DNA of 64,000 nucleotides, from assembly GCA_035236585.1 (NCBI GenBank), contig CP141138.1, positions 23,509,437 to 23,573,436 on the forward strand, written 5' to 3'. Numbering within the stretch: the first letter of the stretch is position 1; each line of letters begins with the position of its first letter. The notes below the pieces were generated by a model, which saw only the letters and a list, made by a program, of their open reading frames with translations, was not told where the DNA came from and searched no databases. Position numbers and translations under genes: made by a program. Source of the DNA: Warburgia ugandensis. Lineage: Eukaryota; Streptophyta; Magnoliopsida; Canellales; Canellaceae. Positions 18,095 to 30,492 of this stretch are shown here, piece after piece.

Positions 18095-20200
18095 TTGGTG
18101 TAGCTTTAAATATGCTCATAAGCACACAAATCAATGTAGCAATTTGCACGCAAGTAAGGTCAATCCCATAAGGAATCTCATATATTTATATGTTGGTTGG
18201 ATCTTATTTAAATTGCTAATCCTAGCCAAAGAGAGATTGGTTTTATAAAACTAGAAAAGTAAATAACATTGAAAAGGAAATATGCATGAATTTAGAAACT
18301 ACTAATAAGGAAACTTGCTAAAATTAACACTTTCTAAAAATAAAACTAGAAACTATCTAAATCTACTCTAAGATGCAAAAGAATTTACCAATGAAATCTA
18401 AACTAAACTTGAACAAATCCTAATCAACAAATGTGCAGTAAAGACTAAAGAAAAGTGGTCATGAAATATGGAACTTGCGCATGAATTGAAATTCATGCAA
18501 ATATGGCATGCGCTTCATAGAAACATGGAAAGAAAAGTGTGCCATCTTCAAAGACTTAAAATTAATCCAAATTCTAATCTAACATTCATTATTCAATAAG
18601 TAGCATGCATGTGATTGAAAGAGAACCAAAGGTAAAGAAAGTGGGAAAAGAGATGGAACAAACTCAAAAAAGTATAAGGAAAGAGAAGTAATGGGAATGC
18701 AAGGATTCAAAGGAAGAATAAAGAACAACTAACTTGATCCTAAGGTTACTATCTCTTGGTTGTCATCATAAGAGATTAATAGCCTTAGGATGCAAGGATC
18801 TAAAAATAAAACAATAGCATACATGAAAGGAAAACAAGGAAAGAACTTAAAGCATGAAATTAGAAATTAAAGCAAAGAACAAGGAATGAAAAAAAGTGAA
18901 CCAACCCAAAAAATTAAGTTCAAAACAAGGAAGAAAGACAAAAAAGAAAAGAAAAAAGAGGCATGAAACTTTAGCAAGAATGGAGGCTTGCAAGAGTACT
19001 ACAATGGAGAATGCATTGAAGCTTGAAGAAGGAGAGAACCATGCATTGGAGAACCAGCCCAAAAGGGGGCATGAAACTCCTGATCTATGTTTCAACGTGG
19101 AAACCCTAGATGGTCTTATAGGTAATTTGTGCATTCTAATTTAGTAGGATTCTATCTCTATGAAGGAGAAAAGAATGGAATAGAACTCTAGATTGGAAGG
19201 TAAGTGGAAGGTGGAAAGAATGGAATTAAAAACTGGAATAATGTGGAAACTTCTAAGGACAACCAAGGGAGAGGGAGGCACCACCTTTCAAGGGATTTGG
19301 CATGGAATCCCTTCCCTTAAGGTATCTCACATGGAGGGATGGAAAGAGAGTGGAAAGAGATAGGAAAGAGGGAGGAAAGAGATAGGAAGGGGGATTGGGA
19401 GTGGGAGTGGGAAATTAGGAAAGTGCTAGAAAAGAGGTGAAAAGGATGGAATTAGAAAGGAGGAGGTGTAGCTTTTCAAGGAAGGTGGCATGGAACTCTT
19501 GCCCTTTCAAGGTGTATCGTGTGGTGAGTAGAAAAGAAATAAGAGAGAGGGAGAAAAGAGAGGAAAATATAAGGAAAATGGAGAAGGTTTCTATCTTGAT
19601 TGGTCCACCTATGTATCCATATCATACCATGAACTAATCTCCCTTAAACTCATTTTAATTGTCTCTTGAAATTCATTATTTTAACATAGGATAATTGCTT
19701 CTAAAAGTCCTCCAATCATGTGACTCCATGTGGAATGAATTGTTTGGCTTGGTGGCTCACTTTGATGGTTCTTTGCTTAATGGTTTGAGTGGCTTAGTCC
19801 CTTGGCTTCATAGCTTGAATGGCTAGGCTTCCTTAGCTTTCCTTGATAGCTTAAGAAACTTGCATGCATGGCTTCAATTCTCATGCAAATGTGGTGGAAT
19901 TGCATGGCTTTTTGCATGCGACCATGTTCGTCAACTTTGGATCCTCTCATTATTTTTTTGCTTGCCTTAAGATGATCTTGAACCTTGATTAAGCTTTGAA
20001 ATGATTCAATTTAGGTCCTAGCTATCTCTTTTGATCCTGAACTTCTCATCTTAGTTGATCTTGGCCATTGGATAACCTTCTCGATACCTAATAAAGATTA
20101 AAAACCCTAATGAAACATTAAAAAATTATGATTATTTATATATATTTACTTTAGATTAGCTCCTGAACCTATAAAAAATTAAACTTTTAAATTATTAGGT
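18095..20200 (-). mobile_element. Probable antisense LTR remnant, Athila/Tat-like
   Basis: At about 18115-18180 the minus strand reads GGGATTGACC..ACTTGCGTGCAAATTGCTACATTGATTTGTGTGC. This parallels the end of element A's LTR on the plus strand (GGGATCGACCCACACTTGC, GCTATACTACAATAGCC, GTGCACTTG). The purine-rich body to about 20.1 kb has no coding content. The right boundary, internal region and TSD were not found, so extent and class are uncertain. Confidence 0.35.
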
Positions 20201-21131
20201 CAGAAATGCATCTATCAAGATTTTTGGCAAAAACTTAGGATAATACCCTATATTTTTTGACACATTGACTACTAATTGGGTAATTTTTATAAAAAAATTG
20301 AATACTTATTAATTATCTTTCTAGTGTTCAAAAGACCACATATGACCAAAAGAATCCTCTCTAAAATTGTATGGCATTAAAAGTAAGGGTTTTAGGAAGT
20401 AACTTGAAATGCTTTTTGTTATATGGCTATTGAAATTAGGGTAAAAAGTGATGACAACATTTAGAGAATATGAACTCATAGTGAGGATATTTTGTTATCT
20501 AAGAGTCTCATATTTTAGACAAAAAGGAGTTGTATTTAAACTATTTTTCCATTTACACTACAATTTATATAATTACCCTTTGTAGTGAAATGTGTCCAGT
20601 CATGCTATCGCAAGGGTATTTTTGACGAAACATTTTTTCTTAATTTTTCTAAAGAAATCTTCAAGAGGGTCCACTGACACTATTGGATGTTAGCTTTCTC
20701 ATGGTTCTTCTTTTCCAAGTTCAAGTCAACAAATGCATGAGAAAGTGGGACCCACTTTTATTAGAAGTCCCACTCCCTCCCAAACTCTCCCAGTCACATT
20801 GTTTCCTAAAACTAAGAAGCTCCCTAACCTAAAAGGGGCAGCCCCATCCTCTCAAGAGTCCCAACTTCCTTCATAAAGAAGAGAGAGAATGAGAACAATG
20901 GCCCATCTTTAGGAGTCCAATATCACTCTCTCTAACACTCTTCTTCTCTCATCTTACCTCCTAAACAAAGAAGAGGCTTCCCAACCTAAGGGGACACCCA
21001 TCTCCTTAAAACATTATTATTTTGAAGTTGTTTTAACAGACAAATAGAGAGGAGAGTCGGGGACCACCTTGGAGTCCCACCTCTTTCTAACTTACTCTTT
21101 TTCTCTTTCATCATTTTTTCCTAAAATCAAG

Positions 21132-24093
21132 TGTAATATCCTTAATTTTAAAGATAAAAATAGGAAATTATTAAATAAATTAAAATAAAAATTTATGGAT
21201 GAAATTATTTCCTGAAAACATAATAATTAGAAATTGCTCGTCGATACGAATCCAACGCCACCAAGAACGCGAAAAACGGAGCTCAAACGAGGGAGTTATG
21301 AGCCGTCAAAGTTGTAAGGGCAGAATGGTCTTTTGACAGAAACGTGTTACACAGGGGTCCAAATTGATAACGGCACCCCTGTCTACACACGTCTCTACCA
21401 GTCCGGCGAAATCACGGAGACGTGGGAAGAGCCGTGTGGGGAAGTTTCTCTTCCCCAAGACTCTAAAACCACATATCTATGCTCCTCTAGGGCAACGCTC
21501 CACTTTGAAGCGTTTTCCATGAATGCTACGCAAAACCCTAGATCTGCAAAAACTTGACTTTTCCGGCGAGTGGAGCCCCAAGCACGAGCAACTCTGGCGG
21601 TGCAAGGTAAGCCTCAAAACCTATGTTTTTACGTATTTATTAATTAGGAAATTAATTAGGAAACGTTTAAAAATTTTGGAAAAAAAATCAGATTTTAGGA
21701 ACTTTGTGCACGCTACGTTGGAGTGTGATTTCACCGGATCAAACCTTGTCCGTTTGAAAATCGCACCGTCCAACTAGTGCACAAGAGACCCAAGAGCATA
21801 CCCTTTAAATTTGGGAGTGATCCAACGGTGGAATTGCTGAGAAAACTCAAAAACCGGTACCTGGGGAGGTTTTTAGGAACTTGGGAAAAATGTTTAAAAA
21901 CCATGGTTTTTGAGAAAATTAGTGAAAAAGGAGGGCATAAATGGATTCTAGAGAGAATTCTGAAGAAAATGGCGCAAAAATCACGCAAAACGAAGCTCTG
22001 TAGCTCACGAGGAGCCGGGAATCACGGTCGTCTTCTCCGGCGTCGTCAACGCGTCGGCGCCCTGCGGCCCGGACGCCAAGACGCACTCCCCTGACGCCGA
22101 GGGACGGCGTCACATGAGCGGTCGTCGCCGCACCGCGCGTGCGCGGCGCCGCGCGCTGCGGAACGGCGTGGTTGGCTGCCGCAGTGGGGCCGGGACGCGG
22201 CGCGTCACGGTGCGCCGAAGCGCTGGCCGCGCGCGTCCGTGCTGGCGTCTCGCGACGCCGTGCGTCTTCGTGCGCCCGTATACGTCGGTATAAACCGGCG
22301 GAAAAGGGCGCCGCCGGTTCCACCTTATGGTGGTCAGCTCCCATTTGAGGGTAGTTTTCACTAAAACTTGATTTTTGGGAGCTAGAGAGGTCCAAATCAC
22401 GATCCGGAAGAGGCGTTGTGACCAGAGTATTGACGACGCGGACCTAGTTTTAACTTAAAAACTTAGAAATGACCACTTTGTATTTAGAAAAATTTTAAAA
22501 TAGTGATGTGACATGTACAAAAGTGCACTTGAATATACCAATTAAAGGGAGTTATTGGCAAGCTAGTGATCTCACACTGAGGTAGGTGACGACAACTAAT
22601 GTTTTGACTTGATTTTAAACCATGTTTAAACATAGCATCATGTGTGATTGTGTTTTAAATTGCGATTTTTATTTACCATGGATTTCATGCGACATTGCGT
22701 ACAGGATGGTTATTCCAAATTGAAATCTTTTACTGAATAAACTTATTTCAAATGCTTTTACAAGCATGATGTTAATTTGTTATGCTTACTTAGAGACTTA
22801 TTTCTTATTATATATATAGAAAATGCATGGATTTACATGGAAATGAGAATAGAGGCTTATTAGCTGGTCCTTTGATAAAGGTAACCCCGGGATGAGGGCA
22901 TGTCTTGGGGATTTCAAGCTATAAGTGCTCTTGAGTTTTAACATATACATATGATTTCCGTGTTTTATATTTGATGACGGGTGCTCTCGCCCTAGGGCGT
23001 CATGCTAGGAGGGATGAGAGCCACCCACCTTCCGAGATTATGATGTGATGAGTTTGTGATATGATAGACACCTGCCCATAGATGGCATTCGGTAGGGGTT
23101 TGGTAACATGGATAGTCCACACTACCGGTCGAGCCTTTCCATGGGAGACGGGCGCTAAGTCTCCCTGGTGTCGACGGGGAGCGGCGGTGGTTGATACCAC
23201 ATGGAGGGTTGCCACCGCATGATGGCCCATATTCTTGTTATGTGTGCATGTATGATGAGCATGATTATGGATGGTATGCCCGGGTGTGACACTCGAGAGG
23301 TTGACTATGTGTATTCCCCGATCGGGGATGTTAGTGTGATGTGGTGGGACCCATTACCTTAGGGTGCCCTTATTCTCGGATGTATGCTCCATTTTATTGA
23401 TTCATGTCATGTTTTAACTCCGTGAATTTCATGTTTTAGCATATGGAATAAATTGGCATTTATTGAACATGGCATTATGATATCACTATCTTCATAAATG
23501 TTAGATTTTTCATCAGTATTGTTCATTATTTCTTGCATTTATTACATTAATTGTCTATGTACCTACACAAGCGATAGCTTGCTGAGGCATTGCTTTGTTT
23601 TGCAATGCCTTAGATCTCGAGCGACACCAGGGGAAAGGAAAAGCGGTTGATAAACCTTGAGAGCCTCTTGAAGACTAGTTCCCTATAGTTTTAGAAAGTA
23701 ATGTGAGTCATTAGAGTGGATTATCATTTGAATTTTATTATGGACTGCATACTTTATATTTGGATGTGATTTAGATCTTTGGACATATATTGGACATTTA
23801 TATGGGATGTTATGATGGATAGACCCTGGGCCATATTATTATTGTCTTTTGGATGTTTATTTGATTTAAAATAAAGGCGCCTATTTATTTGACGTTGATT
23901 TATTCGTGGATTATTTATTTATGTTTAAATTACATGTACGCCATTTTGTGAAAGGAAAATTAACACCCGGAGTTTTTGAGATAGGTTTAGTAAAATGTTA
24001 AATAAATCTTTTCTCATGGGATCCCAAATGCTCTTATTTAAAATGCCATAAAAAAAAATAAAAAAAAATTTCTTAAAAATCCGGGGTGTTACA
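21132..24093 (+). mobile_element. Element E: solo LTR, Ty3/gypsy (Del/Tekay-type), 2962 bp
   Basis: It begins TGTAATATCC and ends GGGGTGTTACA. It is flanked by the 5-bp duplication TCAAG (21127-21131 and 24094-24098). No internal domain or second LTR is present, so it is the product of LTR-LTR recombination after integration. It has a GC-rich core (about 22.0-22.3 kb) unlike the rest of the window. The open frames in that core are on several strands at once and are composition artefacts. Confidence 0.9.
22289..22294 (+). promoter_or_regulatory. Candidate TATA box of LTR E
   Basis: TATAAA lies in a GC-rich stretch (TCGGTATAAACCGGCGG), a typical setting for the U3/R boundary of a plant LTR. 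Position and context only; no transcript evidence. Confidence 0.4.
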
Positions 24094-24312
24094 TCAAGGG
24101 TATGTTCCAACTTAATGAGGTGCCCCTCATCTCTAAAAGAATCATTTTTTGAAAGAAAGGAAGATTGGATGAGAAATTAGTTTCACCTTCTTGAAGAATT
24201 TCCTATAACCCATATAGTCTCTCCCCTAAAATCAAGCTACATGGAAAGAGTCTTAATAGTCTAGTTCTTTGTCTCATCATATCTTATAGGGTCTCCCTTT
24301 TTCTCTTCCCCC

Positions 24313-24435
<123 letters not shown>

Positions 24436-24486
24436 CATTTCTGAGGGAAATTGCTTTCTATGCAAGTCTCTCTTCCTCTTTAATGG

Positions 24487-24640
24487 TAGTGCTCACCATG
24501 CCCTAGGGAGATCTTTTTTGGGTTAGAAATCAACAAGCTTGTTCTCTAGTGACAGCTCTCACCATGCCCTAAAAAGCTTGTTTGATTAACTCTATGACAT
24601 AGATGAGTTCTCTCTTAGCAAGTAACGCTCACCATGCTTA
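24487..24640. repeat. Three dispersed GCTCACCATGCC phrases
   Basis: GCTCACCATGCC, GCTCTCACCATGCC and GCTCACCATGCT recur every 55-75 bp with related flanks (GAGATC, AAGCTTGTT). This is a decayed minisatellite with no coding role seen. Confidence 0.5.
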
Positions 24641-24917
24641 AGAGATTCTTCTATCCTGGTTTTAGAAGGGCATGATTCACTAACTATAGAAAGATTATAA
24701 GTTTACATTCTCATTCACCTTTTAGAGTTTAAAAAAAAACAAAAAACAAAAACAAAAGAAAGAAACATTGAAACTATGAAAATGGGTCCCATTACAATGT
24801 ATGAAATATGGGGATTCTTTTTCTCGTAAAAAGAGCTTAGAGTTAAGTGGGTGTCACCATAAACAAAAAAAAAGGGCACCCTCTCTCTTCTAAAATGAGC
24901 AAATGGATTCATAATAA

Positions 24918-25275
24918 AAAACCTTGGAGTCCTTGGATCAATCAAAGTCTAAAGCCCTAAAAGTCCTTGAATAAATGAAATTCCTAAGGCCGAAGACATC
25001 TTGAATAAATCAAAGTCCTAGTACTCCATGGATGCATCAACCCTAATGACTAAGACTTCTTAGATAAATTAAAGTCCTAATCCTTAAGACTCCTTTCATA
25101 AACCAGAGACACGATAGTCCTTCCATAAATCAAAGTCCTAACAAATAAGAATCTTTGTGTAACTTAGAGACCTAAAAGTCCTTAGATAATTCAAAGTTCT
25201 AAGGTATAAAAATCCTTGGATAAATCAAAGACTTAAGAGTCCTTGGATTAATCAAAGCCCTAAGACATGAGAGTT
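24918..25275. repeat. Degenerate minisatellite, about 35 bp unit
   Basis: About ten imperfect copies of a GAGTCCTTGGATAAATCAAA-like phrase followed by GTCCTAA. It is A+T rich, with no open frame. Confidence 0.75.
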
Positions 25276-25646
25276 CATTTTTCAAGTGCTACAACCTTGT
25301 TTAAGCTAATTAAGTATGGTCCCAATACTACCTTAGACTAAAACAACAATTGGTACAAGAGCGCCTTTGTATATGAGCTTGCCCATACTCTCCCCCACAA
25401 TGCCATGCCACCACCACCAAAATGAAAAATAGAAAAAAGAGGAATGCTAGATACAAGAGCGCCTTTGTATCTTTCCATGGAAAACTCTCCTGAAGCTATC
25501 CAAGTCACTTGCAGCAATTGGGACAACCCACTTTCCCTATTGCCTTCAAAACATTTTCTTTCCTGACAACTAAAATGAAATTACCATATTATTTAGGAAA
25601 CTACATTCCAATTGGAAGGTAAGATATTCAAGATTGATTTGAAAGG

Positions 25647-25782
<136 letters not shown>

Positions 25783-26004
25783 GATGCTCCACCAATGGTC
25801 TTTCTCTAGTGATCTAATTCCTCAAAACCACGTACTAGATAGTTTCAACATGAGCACAATGCACATAAAAATAACTAAAAGTTCTCAAAGTGATATTTGT
25901 TCGATCAAGAGGTCAACCTCTAAGATATTGCTACAAACCACATCGAAATTGATATCTTTATATCCGGATAAGTAAAAATAATGCAGTTTTGATCTTCTTT
26001 GTCA

Positions 26005-26295
26005 AGTCAAGCTCTGGCCACATCAGTTGACCACATGAATCTTGTTCCTCATTCCCCTCTATTAAGTATCATGTCTTCATTTAGTCCTAAAGTTTTTAAA
26101 TTTTTTCTCACCACAGTTGTTCACTCTTTTTTGGGCCTTCCCTTTACCCTTATAGAACCTTCTACTTGGATTGCCTTACTCCTAACCGATGGCATTTTCA
26201 ATCACCATTGGACATATCCAAATCATCTAAATCTAACCTCCTTCATCTTGTTACCTATGGGCACTACTTCTAAGTTTCATCTAATGGGTTTTTTT
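26005..26295 (-). mobile_element. RTE-type LINE, 3' fragment
   Basis: Minus-strand copy of the last 290 bp or so of the LINE seen at 42.4 and 61.8 kb. Shared plus-strand phrases are CACATGAATCTTGTTCCTC, TTTTTAAATTTTTTCTCACCAC, GAACCTTCTACTTGGATT and CTCCTTCATCTTGTTACCTA. It is severely 5'-truncated, as is usual for LINE copies, and encodes only the last piece of the reverse-transcriptase ORF. Confidence 0.85.
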
Positions 26296-26315
26296 TTTTC
26301 GTATGCAAAAAGGTA

Positions 26316-26433
26316 GCCTAGTGCACAAAGCTCTCGTGTATGTGGGGTCTGAGAAGGGACGAACCATAAAGGGCCTATAGTAGGTAGCCTTTACTTGCAT
26401 TTTGCAAGAGGTTGTTTCCATGCCTAGAACCTG
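26316..26433 (-). mobile_element. SINE (Au-like), copy 4, left part, split by element A
   Basis: Minus-oriented SINE body: GTGCACAAAGCTCTCGTGTATG, ACTTGCATTTTGCAAGAGG, TGTTTCCATGCCTAGAACCTG. It stops exactly at the 5' LTR of element A. The rest of the tRNA-like head resumes at 51187 after the matching TSD. Confidence 0.85.
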
Positions 26434-27249
26434 TGTTAAGTGTTCATTTTTTACTAAACTACCCTTAATTTAGCATCTAATTAGGTCATCTAAGAAATCA
26501 ATTTTGAGATTTTAAGTAAAATTTTACAATTTATCTCTAATTGGCCATCCAACTTTTGAATTGTAAATTTTAATGGTCAGATGATTATCAGAGCTAATCA
26601 GAGGAGTAATAAACAGTTTAGACAATTCTAATTTGGTCATGTGCATTGCAAATCAATTAGCTCAAATTGGATGATCCAGATCAAGTCAAATGGATTAGAT
26701 CAAGATGAGGAAGATTCTTGGAAAAAGACAAATTTGAAGATCATCAGGAAACCTAGATGAATAAGGAATAAGAGGAGGAGTTTGAATCAAAATCAAACTC
26801 CTTTGGAAGATCTATAAAAGAAAAGAAATTTGAATAATAAGAAGTTTTTGAGCAAGGTTGGAGGAAGGCCAAACTCCCACCTCTCTCTCTCTCTCTCTCT
26901 CATCTCTTTTTTCTTTGTTACTACATGAAATTCATTGGCAGACAGCCCTCTGTCACCAGCTAGTGAGTCCCTTCTCATCATGCCTGATGTGCAACACCCT
27001 CAACATTCCTCTGTCTTTTGTGTTTTCTCCCTCTCCTCCTCATTCAGTCTCTCTCTCTGATTCCCATTTCTCCCTCTTTCCCGCTCGCTTCTCTTTCTAT
27101 TTTTGCGTAGTTTCCTCCCCATTGTATCTTTGTGTCTATATGCCTGACCAGTAACAAACTGGCTACCTTATCCCAATTCTATCTCTTTCTTTGATCGCAC
27201 TTCAACAACCCATTGCCGGCCAACCCCAACACTGAGTAGCAAAGCCCCT

Positions 27250-27332
<83 letters not shown>

Positions 27333-28342
27333 AGCAGCACTAGACCACCACACTCCATCTCCTTTGTTCCTCCACTACCAAAACTAGCACCTATCTCTAT
27401 CCAACACATCTTCATCGCCAAGTCGTTTGCCTAGCCCGACCAAACAATCCAGACGCCGGGCTCTTCTTCGTTTCCAAGCTAGCCTATCTCCTTCCACATT
27501 TTCCCCTTGTTCTCTCTTCTTCCCCCATCTCCGGCAATCCCCCCTCCTCCAGTGTCCCCCCTCTTCATCAAGTTTTTCTCTAGTTTTCATTTAAAACAAA
27601 AAAAAAATGAGAAAAATTCCGTAATTGCCCTTTGTAGAAAAATCAGAATTCCAATTGAATCCTATTTCTAATCCTATTCCAGATTACTTTATCCAAATTC
27701 TATTATTTATGTTCTATCTTATTCTTATAGTAATCCAGGAATAGAGTTATCTAAACCTATTTTATTCAAGCTTAGCCAAACCTGTTCTATTATTTGAATA
27801 AACAAAATTCTTTATTTCCTAATCTTTTTAACCCCAGAATTTCAGTCAAATTTTAGACCTTGTTCTTAGGACACTTCCTAGCTTATCCAACATTGTTGAT
27901 CTTCAATCTGAATTTTAGAAATTAAATATGAGCTGTCAAAACCCAAAATCCTTATTAAGCCTAAATCTTCTAAAATTTTGGGAATTTGTTAATCCAACAG
28001 TCAGATATTCAATCGAAAGCACCACAAACAAATTGATGAAGATTGATCAAAGTTTTTTATATTGATTTGAAGAATTTTGTAAAAATTAAGCTAGGGAAGT
28101 AGATTTTATGTTTCTTTTAGTTAATTTTCTGCCTTTTTGAATTTGGATTTTGTAATTTACAGTAGTTAATTAGATTTTAGTTTAGAAATTTTTGCTAGTT
28201 AATTTTTTCATTTCTTTTGATTTTCAGACAATTAAATTTTATTAAAACTCCATCTTTTTAGGTCAACTCCCTATGGGATCGACCCACACTTGCATTAGCT
28301 ATACTACAATAGCCTGTGCACTTGAGATAAAACAAATCAACA
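26434..28342 (+). repeat. 5' LTR of element A (1909 bp)
   Basis: Paired with 49593-51181 by near-collinear sequence over most of its length: CTAAACTACCCTTAATxTAG at the start, ACCCCAGAATTTCAGTCAAATTT in the middle, GCTATACTACAATAGCC at the end. It has about 370 bp (about 26.5-26.9 kb) absent from the 3' copy, and a shorter (CT)n tract. Confidence 0.9.
27251..27329. repeat. (CT)n microsatellite in the 5' LTR of A, 79 bp
   Basis: Perfect CT repeat at the position corresponding to the 169-bp tract in the 3' LTR (49831-49999). Confidence 0.97.
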
Positions 28343-28348
28343 AGTTTT

Positions 28349-28365
28349 TTGCACCTTTTCCAGGG
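28349..28365 (+). promoter_or_regulatory. Decayed primer-binding site of element A
   Basis: Six bases after the 5' LTR the sequence TGCACCTTTTCCAGGGA resembles the tRNA-Asp-complementary site TGGCGCCGTTGCCGGGGA used by many Athila/Tat elements, with mostly transition-type changes. Confidence 0.55.
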
Positions 28366-29559
28366 ACCCACAACAGAGTTTTTCATAAAATTTAATTAAA
28401 AATTCCAAATAAATAAATAAATAAATAAATTTTAGGAATTGCTTTGTTTAAGAATCTTAGGAATTTTTAGGTGTATTTTTAATTTTTCTTAGTACATAAT
28501 TACTTTGTTTCCTAAATTTGGTACTGATTGCCATTTTTATTTTTTAAGAAATTGGAAAGTGGAGCTTCATCAAATAAATAAAATTTCCCTGCTTTCCTAG
28601 AATAGAATTTCCTTTTTTTTAGTGAACCTTGTAGTGAAGCCCCTTTGTAATTTACAATTTTAATTCCAATTTCTAAAAGCGTTGTAATAAAATAGGGCAA
28701 GTGTGGGATAAGGTGGCCCACACTTGATTTTCATCAAAAACCCTACTATAAGTTTCCCTCACTCCTTTTAATTCTGAGATTAAGGTTTGCATTTAGAGTA
28801 ATTTTGAATTATTTGGTAGTGTAATTGCATATAGAAAGCATACTTTATAATTGTTGCATTTTAAGGTTTGCATTAGTTTTGCATTTTTAATTGCATTTTA
28901 GGACGCATTTATTGCTTTAAGGTGATTTGTATGTTGATTGAACTGCTATAGAGTGTGGAAATTAATTAGTAAGGGCATCCAAACCCACAAGATTAAAGGT
29001 AGATTTGATCACCACCTCTTGGCCCACCTAGGATAATCACCACAAGCGTGCAACTCAGCCATTTAAATTAATTTAAAATTATTTAGAAGAGACCTATAGG
29101 GTCATCACATGCTCGTAAGACCCTCTTAATAGGACACGATCCATTGTCACTCCAATGGCTTCTAATCATTATGGTTATAGTGGTTGTCTTAAAATCCAAG
29201 TGATTTTTCTACGCCTTGTGTTAACGTTTGTTGAGGTCTAAACACCTACTGACACAAGGATTGTATTAACTACTCTAGAGCAAAACCTAACTGGTAAGCA
29301 AAAATCAACTCTAAAAGAGAGGAGGAGCTTAGATTAGGCTAATCTAAAAGTATCATCCCCACACAAAATCAAGAAAATCAAAATATCTGTGCCTAATAGT
29401 CTTAAGGGGTTATTTGATTGTGTCCTTGATTGTGCATCATTCTAGGCATTAAGGTTGCATCATTTAGGATAGTATTCTAATAAAACAAAAACAAAAAACA
29501 AGATCTTTCATTGTATGCCCTTTTGGATATGAGACAAAACTGGTAGGTTAGTTCATGGA

Positions 29560-30157
29560 AGAACTTTAAGAGACTACCTTTAGCCTACAAGCACCAATAC
29601 ACCTTCTTGTGTCATTCTTCCTCAAAATGCTGGTGCACTAGAATTAAAAACAGGAGTAATCCAATTACTTCCCAATTTCCAGAGTTAGATAGTGAGAGTC
29701 CTTATTTGCACCTTAAAGAATTTGACGAGATATGCAGTACCCAAAGGACACAAAAGATAGGTCTTGATACTGTTAGGCTTAAGCTATTTCCTTTCTCTTT
29801 AAAGGAAAAGGCAAAAATTATGGTTTAATGCACTGCAAGCAGGTTCTATAAGGACCTGGAATAAAATGACTATGAAATTCTTGAAAAAAAAAATCCTAAT
29901 ACATAAAACAAATACACTTCATCGTAAGATAATGAACTTTACCCAGAAAGATAAAGAATCATTCGGTCAATGCTAGGAAAGGCTCAAAGATCTATTACTC
30001 ACTTGCACACATCATGGCTGCGAACCATAGTGCATCACCAACTTCTTTTATGAAGGACTTAATTCTGACATGCGCCAATTTGTAGAAATGATGTGCAATG
30101 GTAACTTTTGAATAAACAACCAGATGAGGCGGATGAGTATTTAGAATTGCTAGCTGA
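29560..30157 (+). pseudogene. Element A gag, N-terminal part
   Basis: Phrases in shifting frames: CIVLPQNAGALELKTGVIQL, LDSESPYLHLKEFDEICST, RLKLFPFSLKEKAKIMV then a stop. Later come NFFYEGLNSDMRQFVEMMCN and PDEADEYLELLAES. These are typical of the Athila/Tat-type gag domain. Multiple stops and frameshifts. Gag is then cut by element B, with TSD AAGTG at 30158-30162, and resumes after 39571. Confidence 0.85.
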
Positions 30158-30484
30158 AAGTGTGTAATGACTCAAAAATTATCAACCACATTTTTGTCAT
30201 TTACTAAATTAATATAGATTAATTATTTTGAAAATTTATATACGTAAATAACTATATTAATAAGTGAATGGATGTTCTAGTTTAATTAAGATATGAAATG
30301 AAAGAATTTGTGAGAAGCAACTGCAAAACAACTAAGACTTGAAAACATAGGGGGTCATTTTACTAACGACACCCACCCTCCATTGTCGTCTTCCTCCACC
30401 AGCCAACTGACTTCCAGCACCGCCATTGCAAGTGGTGCTGAAAAAATGGCGGCATTGCCATGGGGCGACACCACCTCCACGGGC

Positions 30485-30492
30485 TATAGAAA
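30485..30492 (+). promoter_or_regulatory. Mutated TATA box in the 5' LTR of B
   Basis: The sequence reads TATAGAAA where the 3' LTR reads TATAAAAA (37087-37094) in the same context (ACGGxCTATA.AAGCCCTCTCCTCC). The change probably weakens the promoter of the copy that would drive the element. Confidence 0.6.

Larger units (their letters stand above)
20760..24260. repeat. Degenerate tandem repeat, about 155 bp units, split by solo LTR E
   Basis: Related units contain CTAAAAxxAAG preceded by CTC-rich DNA and followed by a CCTAA/GGGGxxxCCCAT segment. Anchors are at about 20802, 20957 and 21117, with another at about 24221. The third unit is interrupted by the solo LTR at 21132-24093. Units are diverged. 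Confidence 0.55.

Noticed and set aside
22000..22300. GC-rich island as a CpG-island promoter of a host gene
   Set aside because: It lies in the middle of a solo LTR with defined ends and TSD, so it is the retrotransposon's own promoter region.
21919..22395. Long minus-strand frames rich in Arg and Ala
   Set aside because: They fall in the GC-rich core of solo LTR E with open frames on both strands at once. Composition explains them.
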